In this document: positions 33,739 to 44,000 of the stretch, in pieces
How the letters are laid out: the number at the start of each line of letters is the position of its first letter
Numbering within the stretch: the first letter of the stretch is position 1
Assembly: GCA_028751875.1 (NCBI GenBank)
Contig: CM054141.1
Span: 45,275,011 to 45,339,010 of the forward strand
DNA from: Rapana venosa
Lineage: Eukaryota > Mollusca > Gastropoda > Neogastropoda > Muricidae
DNA: 64,000 nucleotides
Direction: 5' to 3'
Notes under the pieces: generated by a model
The model's database searches: none
Told to the model about the DNA's origin: nothing
The model's input: the letters and a program-made list of their open reading frames with translations, nothing else
Program-made: the position numbers and the translations under genes

Positions 33739-36303
33739 ATGGAACTTATATAGCGCTATATCTTGCAAAGACAAATCAAAGCGCATGCTTTCAACCTAAT
33801 CTTATACAGTCATGCAATCAATGATAAATAATCAAAAGTTTAAACAGATATTTACAAACATGGTGAATGCAGACAAAATCTATGAAATGAAATTTCGATG
33901 GTCAAATGTTTTTCAAAAGCATACACACACTCGCACAGGCCGTATACTTTAGCAGGGTGATAGGACATGGGATAGATATGAAACAGGAGGGGGGAAGTCT
34001 TAGGTTTGAAATAAATATGTCTTGAGGCTGGATTTAAAAGTGTCATAACTAGGTTTCTGGCGAAGAGAGAGAGGGAGCTCATTCCAGGTCGATGGACCCG
34101 AAATAGAGAATGAGCGGCGGTCAACAGTGGATTGGTTGAATCTAGGTATTCGTAGGCACAAGGTATCTGCAGTAGAGCGAGAGAACGTGAAGGAGTGTAC
34201 AGGTGAAGACATTTACATAGGTAGGAGGGTGCAGTTTTGTGGAGACATTTGTAACAGAGGGTACTGATCTTATAATCTACTCTCTGTGGCACAGGCAGCC
34301 AGTGGAGAGATCGCAAGAGAGGGGTAATGTGCTCAGTTTTTTTTCTTTCTGAGAACTAGTCGAGCTGCGGAGTTTTGTATACGTTGAAGGGAGTGGATAG
34401 ATGATACTGGCAGACCAGACAAAAGAGAATTGCAATAGTCCAGACGTGAAAGAATGAGAGAAGTGACAAGTTTGGCTGTTGCATCGGTGGACATGTACTT
34501 TCGAATTGCACTAATACGCCGTAATTGATAGTAGCACGACTGACAGGTCTGGGTGATGAATTTTTTCATAGAGAGTGTGTTGTCGATAACGACACCTAGA
34601 TACTTCACAGAAGTGGATAGAGGGACTGATGTATTGCCGAGTTCTATTGAAGCTGTTGTAATGGAAGAGAGTTTTGTGTTTGGTCCCTCACGAGCATAGC
34701 TTCGGTTTTAATCTGCATTTAGCGGTAATTTGTTCTGTGTCTTTCCAGTTTTGACTTCTTCAAAGCAGCGGGCCATATTTGTCAGGAGAGAAAGGCAGAT
34801 TTCAGGAGTAACACTGCTTTGAATCTGAGAGTCATCTGCGTAAAATTGATGGTTGATTTGATGACGGTTTATTATATGTGACAGTGGGGCAGTGTAAAGA
34901 GTGAAAAGAACAGGGCCTAGAACTGATCCCTGTGGGACTCCGCATTCCAGTTTGGCAGGTATTGATTGAATCTTGTTTATTGCAACTGTCTGAAAACGGT
35001 CAGTAAGGTATGAATTAAACCAGGTGAGGGCTGTGCCAGTAACACCGAACGTGTTTTGAAGACGGCAGAGAAGAATTGAGTGATCTATAGTATCGAAGGC
35101 TGCTGATAAGTCGAGTAGAGTGAGAAGGGAGATTTTCCCTGAGTCAGAAGACAGTAGAAGCCTGTTTAAAGTGTGAACTAGGGTGTTTCAGTGCTGTGGT
35201 TGATGCGATAGGCAGACTGAAACTCAGGAAGAAGATTGTTGGAGAAAAGGTGGTTGTTGAGCTGTTTGAGAACTACTTTTTCAAGGACTTTAGAAATAAA
35301 AGGTAGATTGGAAACAGGTCTATAATTCTTCAGAATGTTTGGGTCTAAGGTCATGCTTTTTGAGTAGAGGTGTGACTAAGCAGTTTTGAGAGCTGATTGA
35401 ACAATTTCCTGAAACAAGAGATGAGTTTACTATTTTCGTGATAGTGGGTATGAGTTGTGGTAGGCACTGTGTGAAAAGAGAAGCAGGTATGGGATCAAGA
35501 TCACATGATTTTATAGTCATTTCTTTCAGAATTGTCATGATTTCTTTCTCACTTTGTCGGATGAAAGAAAAGGAGAGGAGTGCCAGAGAATTGAGGATCA
35601 GGAAGTGCAGGCTGGAAAGGAGTCTGATCCAGTTTGGGGCGAATGTTATAGTCTTTTTCAGAAAAGAATGCAGAAAATATAGAAGGAAGTTCAGAGTGGT
35701 TGTGGATGGAAGGCAGAGGGCTTGCCTTCACAGATCCAAGAAGAGTAGATGTGAGGGAAAAGAGAGATTTCATAGACGTGGCATCAAGAACTTGAGAAGA
35801 GTAATACTTTGTTTTTTCTGAAAGGATTAAAGATTTGACTTTGTTTACTTGTTTTCGAAAGAGCTGCTTATTAATTTCCGTTTTTGATTTTCGCCACTAC
35901 CGCTCTAGTTGCCTGCGTTTGCGCTTTGCGACCAGGATGTCATGAGTGTACCATGGTGCACATGGCCTATCAGGAAGGAGACGGTCAGTGGGAGGTGCAT
36001 GCTCATCAAGCAGTTGGCTGAGAACATCATTGTAGTGTTTAGAGGGGTTATTGTTGTCAGAGGTTAGTGATAGGCGTTCAGCAACTTGTGAAGAAAAAGT
36101 TTGAATATCTATGGCCTTCAGGTTACGACGGTTGACATACTTTTTCTTTCTGATAGGCTTTGCAATATTTAGAGAGAAAAGAACAGCGGAATGATCAGAA
36201 AGTAGTTCGTCAGTGATAGATACAGATGTGATCAGATCTTGGGAAACATCAGTAATTAGCCAGTCTAAAATATGTCCTGATCTGTGTGTTGCTTTGTTTA
36301 CCA

Positions 36304-36352
<49 letters not shown>

Positions 36353-36359
36353 GAGAGAG

Positions 36360-36399
<40 letters not shown>

Positions 36400-37130
36400 T
36401 GGTTCGACAAAGAAAGAGACAGACGTTTGACATCAGAAGAAGACTGGTTATCAAAATGGAAGTTAAAGTCACGGAGAATGATGAGCTTTCTGGGAGAGAG
36501 GCTGTAATGATCCAGGAGTGACTGAAACTCTTGATGGAAAATGGAAGATGTCAGATTATTCTTACGGCTTGGAGTTGGACGGTAAAGACAGCAGAAAGTA
36601 AAAGAGTGGCCAGGTGTGTTGAGGTTGAGTTCACAGACTTCGAAAGATTCATGTGAGAAAGGAAGGGAGTGACAGAAAGAAAGAGCAGGTTCAAGTGTAT
36701 CTTTATAAACGATGGCAATGCCACCTCCATGGGTAGGGTCGGGAAGAGAAAGAGATTTTATAACCATGTGGTATCAGTTGTTTTATTTTTCGGTTCATGA
36801 CCGTGTGGTTTTAACCAGGTTTCGTAAGAAATTTAGATCAATGTTCTTTTCAGAGATGAAATCAGAAATGAGATCAGCTTTACCTTCTGGGCAGACAGAT
36901 TGCACGTTGAACAAGCACATGTGAAGAATGTTAGAAGGAGGCAGAGAGGTTGATGATAACTGTAGTGAATTAGGATAACTGTCAGTGGAAGAGGATGAAG
37001 GCGATGGTAAAGATGTGGAGAGTGGAAGAGCAGACAAAAGTTTGGATTGAGAGTCAGGTGAAGAAGCTGGTGAAAGAACTGGGGAAGTTTGGGGGGTTAC
37101 AGTTTCATACATAAATGCATGATTGTATGA
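33715..37130 (-). mobile_element. L2-like (CR1 superfamily) LINE, long copy with frameshifts
   Basis: Read on the minus strand. At 36795-37112 there is an N-terminal Ser/Pro-rich part ending HMCLFNVQSVCPEGKADLI, the start of an EEP endonuclease. The endonuclease continues with GGGIAIVYKD, FTFCCLYRPTPSRKN, DFNFHFDNQSSSDVKRL and, after a GA tract, THRSGHILDWLI and LLSDHSAVLFSLN. The RT follows: DPIPASLFTQCLPQLI, an AFDTIDHSILL-like stretch near 35090, GVPQGSVLGPVLFTLY near 34920, YADDSQI (34825-34842), KYLGVVIDNTLSMKKF and LSRLDYCNSLLSGLP. The conserved tail is LHWLPVPQRVDYKI. The 3' end has AGCGCTATATAAGTTCC-type sequence plus (TTA)n, the L2 signature. Single-base indels break it at about ten places. 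Confidence 0.88.
36307..36399. repeat. (GA)n microsatellite inside the LINE endonuclease
   Basis: It interrupts the endonuclease between the DVKRL and QLVNKATHRSGH segments, replacing the roughly 12-15 residues that normally separate them with a long Ser-Leu repeat. The neighbouring coding sequence is in order on both sides. Confidence 0.85.
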
Positions 37131-38084
37131 GGGAAATTAATCCACAGCTGTACCGGTTCTTGTGGAAAAGGAATAACCTACTGCAAAAAGCTTGACTGTT
37201 TCTATCCAAAAGCTAAATGTATTGTTATGCTAAACCTGTGGATGCACAGTCGGCATATAGAGCAGACCGTTTGCTAATGACTTTGTGGAAGAAACAGAAC
37301 GACATGTGTTTAGAATTAATTTTTAATACCACAATTTTATAGCAAGGGAAAAGCCGTCAATGAGTAATTCATTACTTTATGTAGCTTTACAATGCAAAGG
37401 GATATCTTTTTTACGATATAATCATGCAATGAAGACAAACAGTGAAGAAGTTCAGATCAGTTTTATATGGATGCACTTCTCAAGATTCAAGATTTTATTT
37501 CAAGAAAAAACCCCAAGGGGTACATGAAATTTAACAAAATCACAACTTGCGGATGTGGGCGTGTGAAAAATACTCACACACAAATTCGCTCCAAAATGAA
37601 AGAGCACAAACCATGGACATGAAAAGTGAAAAAGCATTCACAACACAGGAAAGGCATAGCAACCTAACATGCCTGAATACATTTCCCGCAACCAACTGCA
37701 CTCTCTCTCTCTCTCTCCCCATGTAATATGGCCTAAGGCTGAGATACATTAAATTTCTGAGTTCTGAGTTCTGAGCTCTCTCTCTCTCTCCCAGCACACC
37801 ATGCCCAATGCAAAGGCATCAACAAGCACACACACACACACACACACATGCAGGCGTGGAACATCAACACGCCAAGAAACCCGCTACCCCCGGTTCACAC
37901 ACACACTCGTGCACCCACGCATGCAGGAAGCATTTCAAACTACGTGCACACACTTTCACACAAATGCGGGGACACACACACACACACATACACACGCACG
38001 TGGGGGTGCTAGTGTGCTCACACACAATGACATGGCCATTCAAGTCTATACTAACAAAGGAAATTAACTTATCCCTAACATGTA
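37131..38084. other. Spacer with a repeat fragment, (CT)n and (CA)n tracts
   Basis: The piece at about 37485-37550 (TTCAAGATTTTATTTCAAGA, then a block with GGGTACATGAAATT) has the look of a short dispersed repeat end. CT tracts lie at 37700-37720 and 37775-37795; CA tracts at 37828-37852 and 37972-38000. Frames through them give Thr-His repeats and are not genes. Confidence 0.5.
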
Positions 38085-41000
38085 ATAAAATACACTGGTG
38101 TCATCTAAAGAGATGCGTCAAATCAATAGGTTTTCATTATTTCTTTGAGGAATTTTATAACTTTAATAAGCAAGGATTTATTTGTGGAACTAAACAATTC
38201 ATGGAACTTCATAACATTTGGGTTTCCTCTATAGTATCTTGGGATAAAATTTGTGTCTTAAGCTGCACAAAGAAATGACATTTGAATAGATAATGGAACT
38301 CATCACCTAGCTCTTTTTCACCACATTTATCACAGACTCTCTCTGCTCTAGGAACATTTCTTATTCTGCCAATTTGGATGGGAAGTCTGTGATTAACGTT
38401 CGAAAATGAATAAAATTTTAATGACAAATTATGGGAAGAATCGTCAGATAATCTTCAAAGCAGAAACACTTCTTAAATAGTCTATAATTAAGAAATATGT
38501 CGTTGTTATCAACATGAGAAAACCATTGTTGCAAATACTGATCTTGTAAACTACATGTAACTTTGGCTTTAAACCATTCAGATGAAACATTGAGATCAAA
38601 CTGATTCTGCCAAATGCCCCTTAACCCGATTTCGTTTAATATACGTTCTACGTTAGCTAAATAAGTAGATTTGTGGGTATTAATGATATACATATCATGT
38701 AGCAACTTATAAACAATGTTAGAAAACTTAGGCTCACTTCCGATATCAACAAGCTTAAACCAAAAGCAAGGCATCCTTACTTTAGCTGTTATTTCCACAG
38801 GAAACTGACCAAGTTCCCCATAAACCATTTTACTTGGAGTAGATTTTCCCAGTTTAAGAATTATTTTGAAGAACTTAAGTTGTAATTTTGAAGCTAATTC
38901 ACACATTGATGGAGTCCAGACCTCACATCCATAAAGCAAAATTGAAACTACTACTCGTTAAATAATTCAATTTCTTTTATATCAATGGGAAGAAAAGTCT
39001 TCTGCATTTTTTTGCAGAGAGAACATGCAAACGACATGCTTGATCATAAAAGGGTTTTTTTGGCCACTTTAAAAATTTGTTGTTATAATTAAGGTTAAAG
39101 CCCGAGATTATTTAAAAGAAAAAACCATTTTAATCTCTTTACCACCAATGTAAAACAAGGCATTTTCTTGTTTTTTACCTCTTGAAAAAACAACACTTTT
39201 GTTTTTTCTACATTTAAAATTAAGTTTTCCCATTTATGACATAGTTACAAATTGCATCGATAGCTTTCTTTTAAGTCTTCTTTTGATTCAGCACAAATTG
39301 CTGTATCATCTGCATAAAATAAAAAAACATTTTCAGCAAAAATCCTCCTTTTCTCTTTCCCCCCCTAGTTTCCTGGCTTCCTTTGCCATTGTAGATAAAC
39401 TGTTTATTTTTTTCCCATAATGTAGGACTGCATATCATTCAAGTACAAGGCAAAGAGTAACGGTGACAATTTTTCCCACCCTGACGAACCCCAGTTGAGG
39501 TTTGAAAAAAGTCAGAACACTCATCACCTCCGCAAAACACATGATTTAGCTTTAGAGTAGATATCTTTGATAACCATTAAAAATGTTTCCATTCGCCCAT
39601 GATCGAACAGCTTCCGCCACAGAAAAGCTCTACTAACAGGGTCGAACGCCCTTTTCAAAAATCTACAAAAAGGCAATAGAGTCGTTTTCGCTTGGCAAGA
39701 AACACATCAATCATGCAATGAAGTGCAAACAAGTGATCAGTGGTGGAAAACCCCGCTCTAAAACCTGCCTGTTCTTGCCCAATGTCTTGCATTCATTGAA
39801 AATTTTTGTCAGTGGGTTGTTAATTACAGAAGTAAATAGTTTTCCAAAGCAACTTAAGATAGTTATTCCTCTATAATTATTAGATCCTCTGAACTTCCTT
39901 TATGCTTGAAAACTGGCTTAATAGTTCCCATGGACCGGGCTTTGAGATTTTCCAGAGCGAAGGATGACATTAAACAACTTAGAAAATATACCAAGTAACC
40001 TGGTTGACAACGCCTTTAAAAATCATTAGTGACGTGATCATAACCAAAAGTTTTATTTGATTTTAGTTTAGTGATTGAAATTCTGTACCTCCTCTTCAGT
40101 AAAGGGTAAATTTAGCTTTTGGGTTTACAATGGCTTTAAATCCTCATCAATACTGCAGCTTTCTTCAGTCTTTTCCCTGCTTCTGAGTATATCTTACAAA
40201 ATGTTCCATAAAGCCTGACATGATAGGGGTGTAACTGGTATATCTTTCTCTACTTTTGCCCCGTTGATTATCTTCCAGTATGCCTTGGGACAAATTCTTT
40301 ACTCTTCAATTTTCTTTACAAGGTTATTTTGATAAATTTTGAATTGCTTCCTGATTTCTTTTTTATAGTCACGACTTGCTTGTTGCCGACAAGGTACAAA
40401 CTTTTGCTCCCTCTACAGTGAGCATGCTGATTTACTGCTTTAAAGAAAGCCTTTTGCTTTTGTCACAACTTGCGTTAAACCATGCGCACCTTGTAGCTTT
40501 CTTTGCTGTGCTTTTTTAGACTTACACTTTCTTTTCAACAATCCATTTGTTTACTGCACTGTTTTTTCATAATGTTGTAACATTACAAACTACACTTTCT
40601 ACATCAGATTGTAAAATTTGGGCTTTGTGGACCTAACAGACTATTTAATACCTGTTCTACATTAAAAATTTCCTGATTATCTAATGAAGATATATAATCA
40701 ATTTCCTTTATTTGAGCCACCTTGGCTTACCCCAAGGGAACTCTGAATCTTTTAACACACTGTTTGATGTACAATAACCAGAAGCACAACCCCCCCCTTC
40801 TACCCTGTGGTTCCAGATCCTTAGAAACTGTTACATATAGAGGTAGAACAATAGGGCAATGACATCAGAATACAGTTCACAAAAATCACAAACAACAAAG
40901 TCTAAAAATAGCATAGATCATATCCAATGATACAATAGCGTAATCTACTACACTGACGTTTTTACATGTACATTTACCAAATTTGGCATCTTCTCCGATA

Positions 41001-41690
41001 CATCCCTTTACAATTAAGGCATTAACGGTTTACAAAAAATTTTATAAGCTTCTTTCCCAGTTATTTATGGGGACATCTTTTGAAAAACTCGAGAGGAACT
41101 GGCAAAATATATTGGCTTCCATTATTTTCATCAGTTTGGGCCCCCCTGGGTGCCAAGTCCAACCGTATTATCTACCTCAATTGCAGTACTATTCACTGTA
41201 CCAGTCCGGGCATTAAAATCACCCAAAAGCAGATACATTGGTGATCAATGTGAAGCATTGCTTCTTCTATTCATCAAAGAAGTCTCTATTTTCAAAGGGG
41301 GACCCTTCTGGAGGAAGGTAGATAGCCCCAAAGAGAACATCTCGTTTTTAAAAAGTTCTTGTTAAATTTGAAGAACAATGCATTTGCACACAGATCACTA
41401 TCCCAACAAAACAATAAAATTTTTTAACAGGATCACTTACTTTTGATTTTCTACTTTCTCTCTCAAAGACTGTTTATATAGTGTACGAATTTTTCTCTGA
41501 CTAATAGTAGTATACCCCCAGATTTCGCTTGTACTTTTCCCCCATTTTTATAAAAAGCTACATACCCCGGAATATGGATTTCATCAATATCGTATAGCTT
41601 ACTTTCCGAGATAAAAACAATGTCATATTGAGATATGAATGGGAAAAAAAATCGGGTTTTTCACTTTAGTAAGAATACCACATACATTTA
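38085..41690 (-). mobile_element. LINE-C: endonuclease + RT non-LTR retrotransposon, one broken ORF2
   Basis: Minus strand. The endonuclease N-terminus at about 41480-41640 reads IVFISESKLYDIDEIHIPGY (catalytic Glu in SESKL), then KSGGILLLVREK. The DFNARTGT motif is near 41205-41230. The RT region follows, with FFQTSTGVRQGG-like sequence at about 39475-39515, LYLNDMQSYI near 39430-39455 and the catalytic FYADDT at 39302-39319. The open C-terminal frame 38418-38939 begins MLYGCEVWTPSMCEL and includes MVYGELGQFPVEI, WQNQFDLN and KCFCFEDYL. The frame 38209-38427 carries the knuckle-like CDKCGEKELGDEFHYLFKC. The layout equals a Jockey/CR1-like family common in molluscs. It lies antisense to the IgGFc-binding exon and about 650 bases upstream of it. 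Confidence 0.85.
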
Positions 41691-42099
41691 ATGCCATGCA
41701 AGATACCTGTTCCAACAATTTACTTTGGATTTATACGTCCCAGCGTTGTGATCAGATTAGACGGTAAGATTCTTTTCTACCTATATTGCTATGCTGTCAT
41801 CCCTGGTATTCCCCAACTCTACCTTTTACTTCCATTACGAGGATCACCATTCTGCTCTGATAAACCCCGTGCGCCGAAGGCAGCACATTTTTTGCAGCAT
41901 TCTTTCCTTATTGAGTGTGCGTGGGTACAAATCGGGTTTTTCCGTAGGAACATAATTAGAATGGTTTTGGCATATCTTTGTGGAGTTTTTCCCTTTATAG
42001 AAAGGAAAACCAGAAACAAAAGCACAGTATATTCAAACAGCCAAAAGAAAGCGTGGAACTATAATCAAATTAAATAGTCATTCACAATAATAAAAAAAA

Positions 42100-42235
42100 T
42101 AATAACAAACAAGACATAGCACACAGAGTTAGAATCAAAGTCAGACATAGACTATGTGCTTGAAGTTGAACCAAAACAGGACAGTAACAAGGAAGACATG
42201 GCATATAGAGTGAGAATCAAAGTCAGAAATCGAAC
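42100..42235 (+). repeat. Imperfect tandem duplication of about 78 bp
   Basis: The segment ACATAGCACACAGAGTTAGA...AAAGTCAGA at about 42113-42153 recurs as ACATGGCATATAGAGTGAGA...AAAGTCAGA at about 42196-42230. It lies in the intron just upstream of the IgGFc exon acceptor and has no coding role. Confidence 0.6.
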
Positions 42236-42346
42236 AATAATTATCATATTATTAGTGAAATACACAGATGATGACAAACCAGAGCTGGCATCTTCAAAAC
42301 ACAAGAGCCTGTAATACTTTCTGTTCTCTCCCTTCTGTCCATGCAG

Positions 42347-43329
42347 GACCATACATCTGGAGTCCACTGATAACTTCGGAGTGTTGGTACAAGGCACAGT
42401 GGCCTACGATGGCTACTTAGCCCTCCCTGTGAGCCAGTGGGGCAGTGTGTACAGAGTGGCCGGCTACTGCCAGGGGCCGAATTCTACCTGCCAGCTGGTC
42501 ATCCTGGCCCACCAAAGCAACACGCAGGTCACCGTGACCCTCCCTGCAGAAAACAACATGTTCCGTGTGGAGGACGGTCGGCACAGCTTATTCAGGGGAA
42601 GTCACGCTGACCGAGACTCTCGCTCAGAACAAAGCCTGGGTCATCCCCAAGGGCTACGAGCTGAGTGGAGCTCTGGTGAAAAGTTCGAAGGCTGTGGGCG
42701 TGCTCGCTGGGGCTCAGTGGACCAACTACAATGGCAGTGAAGGGACAGTCACCGAGCAGTTGCCTCCCCTGACGTCCTTGGGCCAGGAGTACGTGTCGCT
42801 AGGGATGGGGACGGTACGTGTGGTGACCACAGAGCCCAAAACCACTGTCCACACCACCGACACACCCTCCGTTCTGCTGGACAAGGAAGGACAGTGGATG
42901 CAGCAGTTCTGGCCAAAGCCGGTCTACATCCGAGCCAACAGACCTGTGCTGGTGGTGCAGGTGAGCAAACTGCCCACTTCCACTTCAGCCTCTTCACACC
43001 CCGTGTTCACTGTCCTCACTCCAGTCATTCAGTTCCTGAAGCCAAGACACACGGTGATAGTGCCTCGCTCTCATCTGCTGGCGGTCACTCGAAAGAAGTA
43101 TAAAACACTTGTGCAATATGGAGCAAGTAATCTGGCGGCTGCGACGCCGTCTTCAAGTGCAGAAGCTATACGGAGTGATTACGTCGTTGATGTGGTGCCG
43201 GAGGCCGGTGGACTGAATATGTCCAGCCCTTCTGCCCAGGTGGTGGGACTGTACATTCAACCTGTGGAGCCTGCGGCTGTCCACCTATCGCCTTTGGCTG
43301 CCCATTATGCAGAAATCAATCCTCTGAGG
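42347..43329 (+). CDS. IgGFc-binding-domain protein, internal exon (partial gene)
   Basis: A single 983-bp exon, bounded by a pyrimidine-rich acceptor (TTCTGTCCATGCAG ending at 42346) and a strong donor (GTAAGT at 43330). It enters after the second base of a codon and ends exactly on a codon boundary. The encoded stretch has the pattern of the IgGFc_binding domain (PF17517 type): GYLALPVSQWGSVYRVAGYC, CQLVILAHQSNTQVTVTLP, LTETLAQNKAWVIPKGYEL, SGALVKSSKAVGVLAGAQWT, then FWPKPVYIRANRPVLVVQVS, the Ser/Thr-rich segment, and DYVVDVVPEAGGLNMS. Proteins with this domain in molluscs are generally secreted and implicated in mucus or immune binding; the signal peptide would be in an earlier exon not present. 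A +1 shift occurs near 42576, where GACGGTCGG has one G more than the mirror copy; I regard it as a sequencing error. Neighbouring exons are missing: upstream is LINE-filled intron, downstream is the gap. Confidence 0.85.
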
Positions 43330-43500
43330 GTAAGTCTATTCTGTGGTGTAGCATAAGTGGAACATTCTGCCCGGAATGATTCCTTTCTGTGGGGGAAAAT
43401 CCTGAAACTGAAAGTCAAAACCTTAAATGTTTGACTCCGACCGTACGTTGTGAAACACGCAAACATATACAACCAAGATATAAACAAGCTCACAGACAAA
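43330..43500 (+). other. Start of the downstream intron, to contig end
   Basis: Begins at the donor GTAAGT and contains stops in all plus frames. It runs to the 500-N gap, so the following exon is not visible. Confidence 0.7.
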
Positions 43501-44000
43501 NNNNNNNNNNNNNNNNNNNNNNNNNNNNNNNNNNNNNNNNNNNNNNNNNNNNNNNNNNNNNNNNNNNNNNNNNNNNNNNNNNNNNNNNNNNNNNNNNNNN
43601 NNNNNNNNNNNNNNNNNNNNNNNNNNNNNNNNNNNNNNNNNNNNNNNNNNNNNNNNNNNNNNNNNNNNNNNNNNNNNNNNNNNNNNNNNNNNNNNNNNNN
43701 NNNNNNNNNNNNNNNNNNNNNNNNNNNNNNNNNNNNNNNNNNNNNNNNNNNNNNNNNNNNNNNNNNNNNNNNNNNNNNNNNNNNNNNNNNNNNNNNNNNN
43801 NNNNNNNNNNNNNNNNNNNNNNNNNNNNNNNNNNNNNNNNNNNNNNNNNNNNNNNNNNNNNNNNNNNNNNNNNNNNNNNNNNNNNNNNNNNNNNNNNNNN
43901 NNNNNNNNNNNNNNNNNNNNNNNNNNNNNNNNNNNNNNNNNNNNNNNNNNNNNNNNNNNNNNNNNNNNNNNNNNNNNNNNNNNNNNNNNNNNNNNNNNNN
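43501..44000. other. Assembly gap of exactly 500 N
   Basis: Second placeholder gap. Sequence beyond it does not continue the mirror symmetry in any way I can recognise, so contig 3 may not be a true neighbour. Confidence 0.98.

Larger units (their letters stand above)
24010..43500 (-). repeat. Right arm of the very large inverted repeat
   Basis: Reverse-complement counterpart of 2480-21787, element by element. Sequence quality differs along the arm: about 29.7-43.5 k is clean here, while 24-29.7 k is noisy in both arms. In clean-versus-clean stretches (for example 14.5-15.7 k against 30.1-31.3 k) most differences are single-base indels, so true divergence appears small. The arm ends flush with the second 500-N gap. 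Confidence 0.9.

Noticed and set aside
35897..36472. 191-residue frame as a host gene
   Set aside because: It is the endonuclease end of the L2-like LINE fused to a translated microsatellite.
2480..43500. A true giant palindrome of the ampliconic or inverted-duplication type
   Set aside because: Not excluded, but both ends of the symmetry coincide with contig ends next to placeholder gaps, so a duplicate contig is the simpler explanation.
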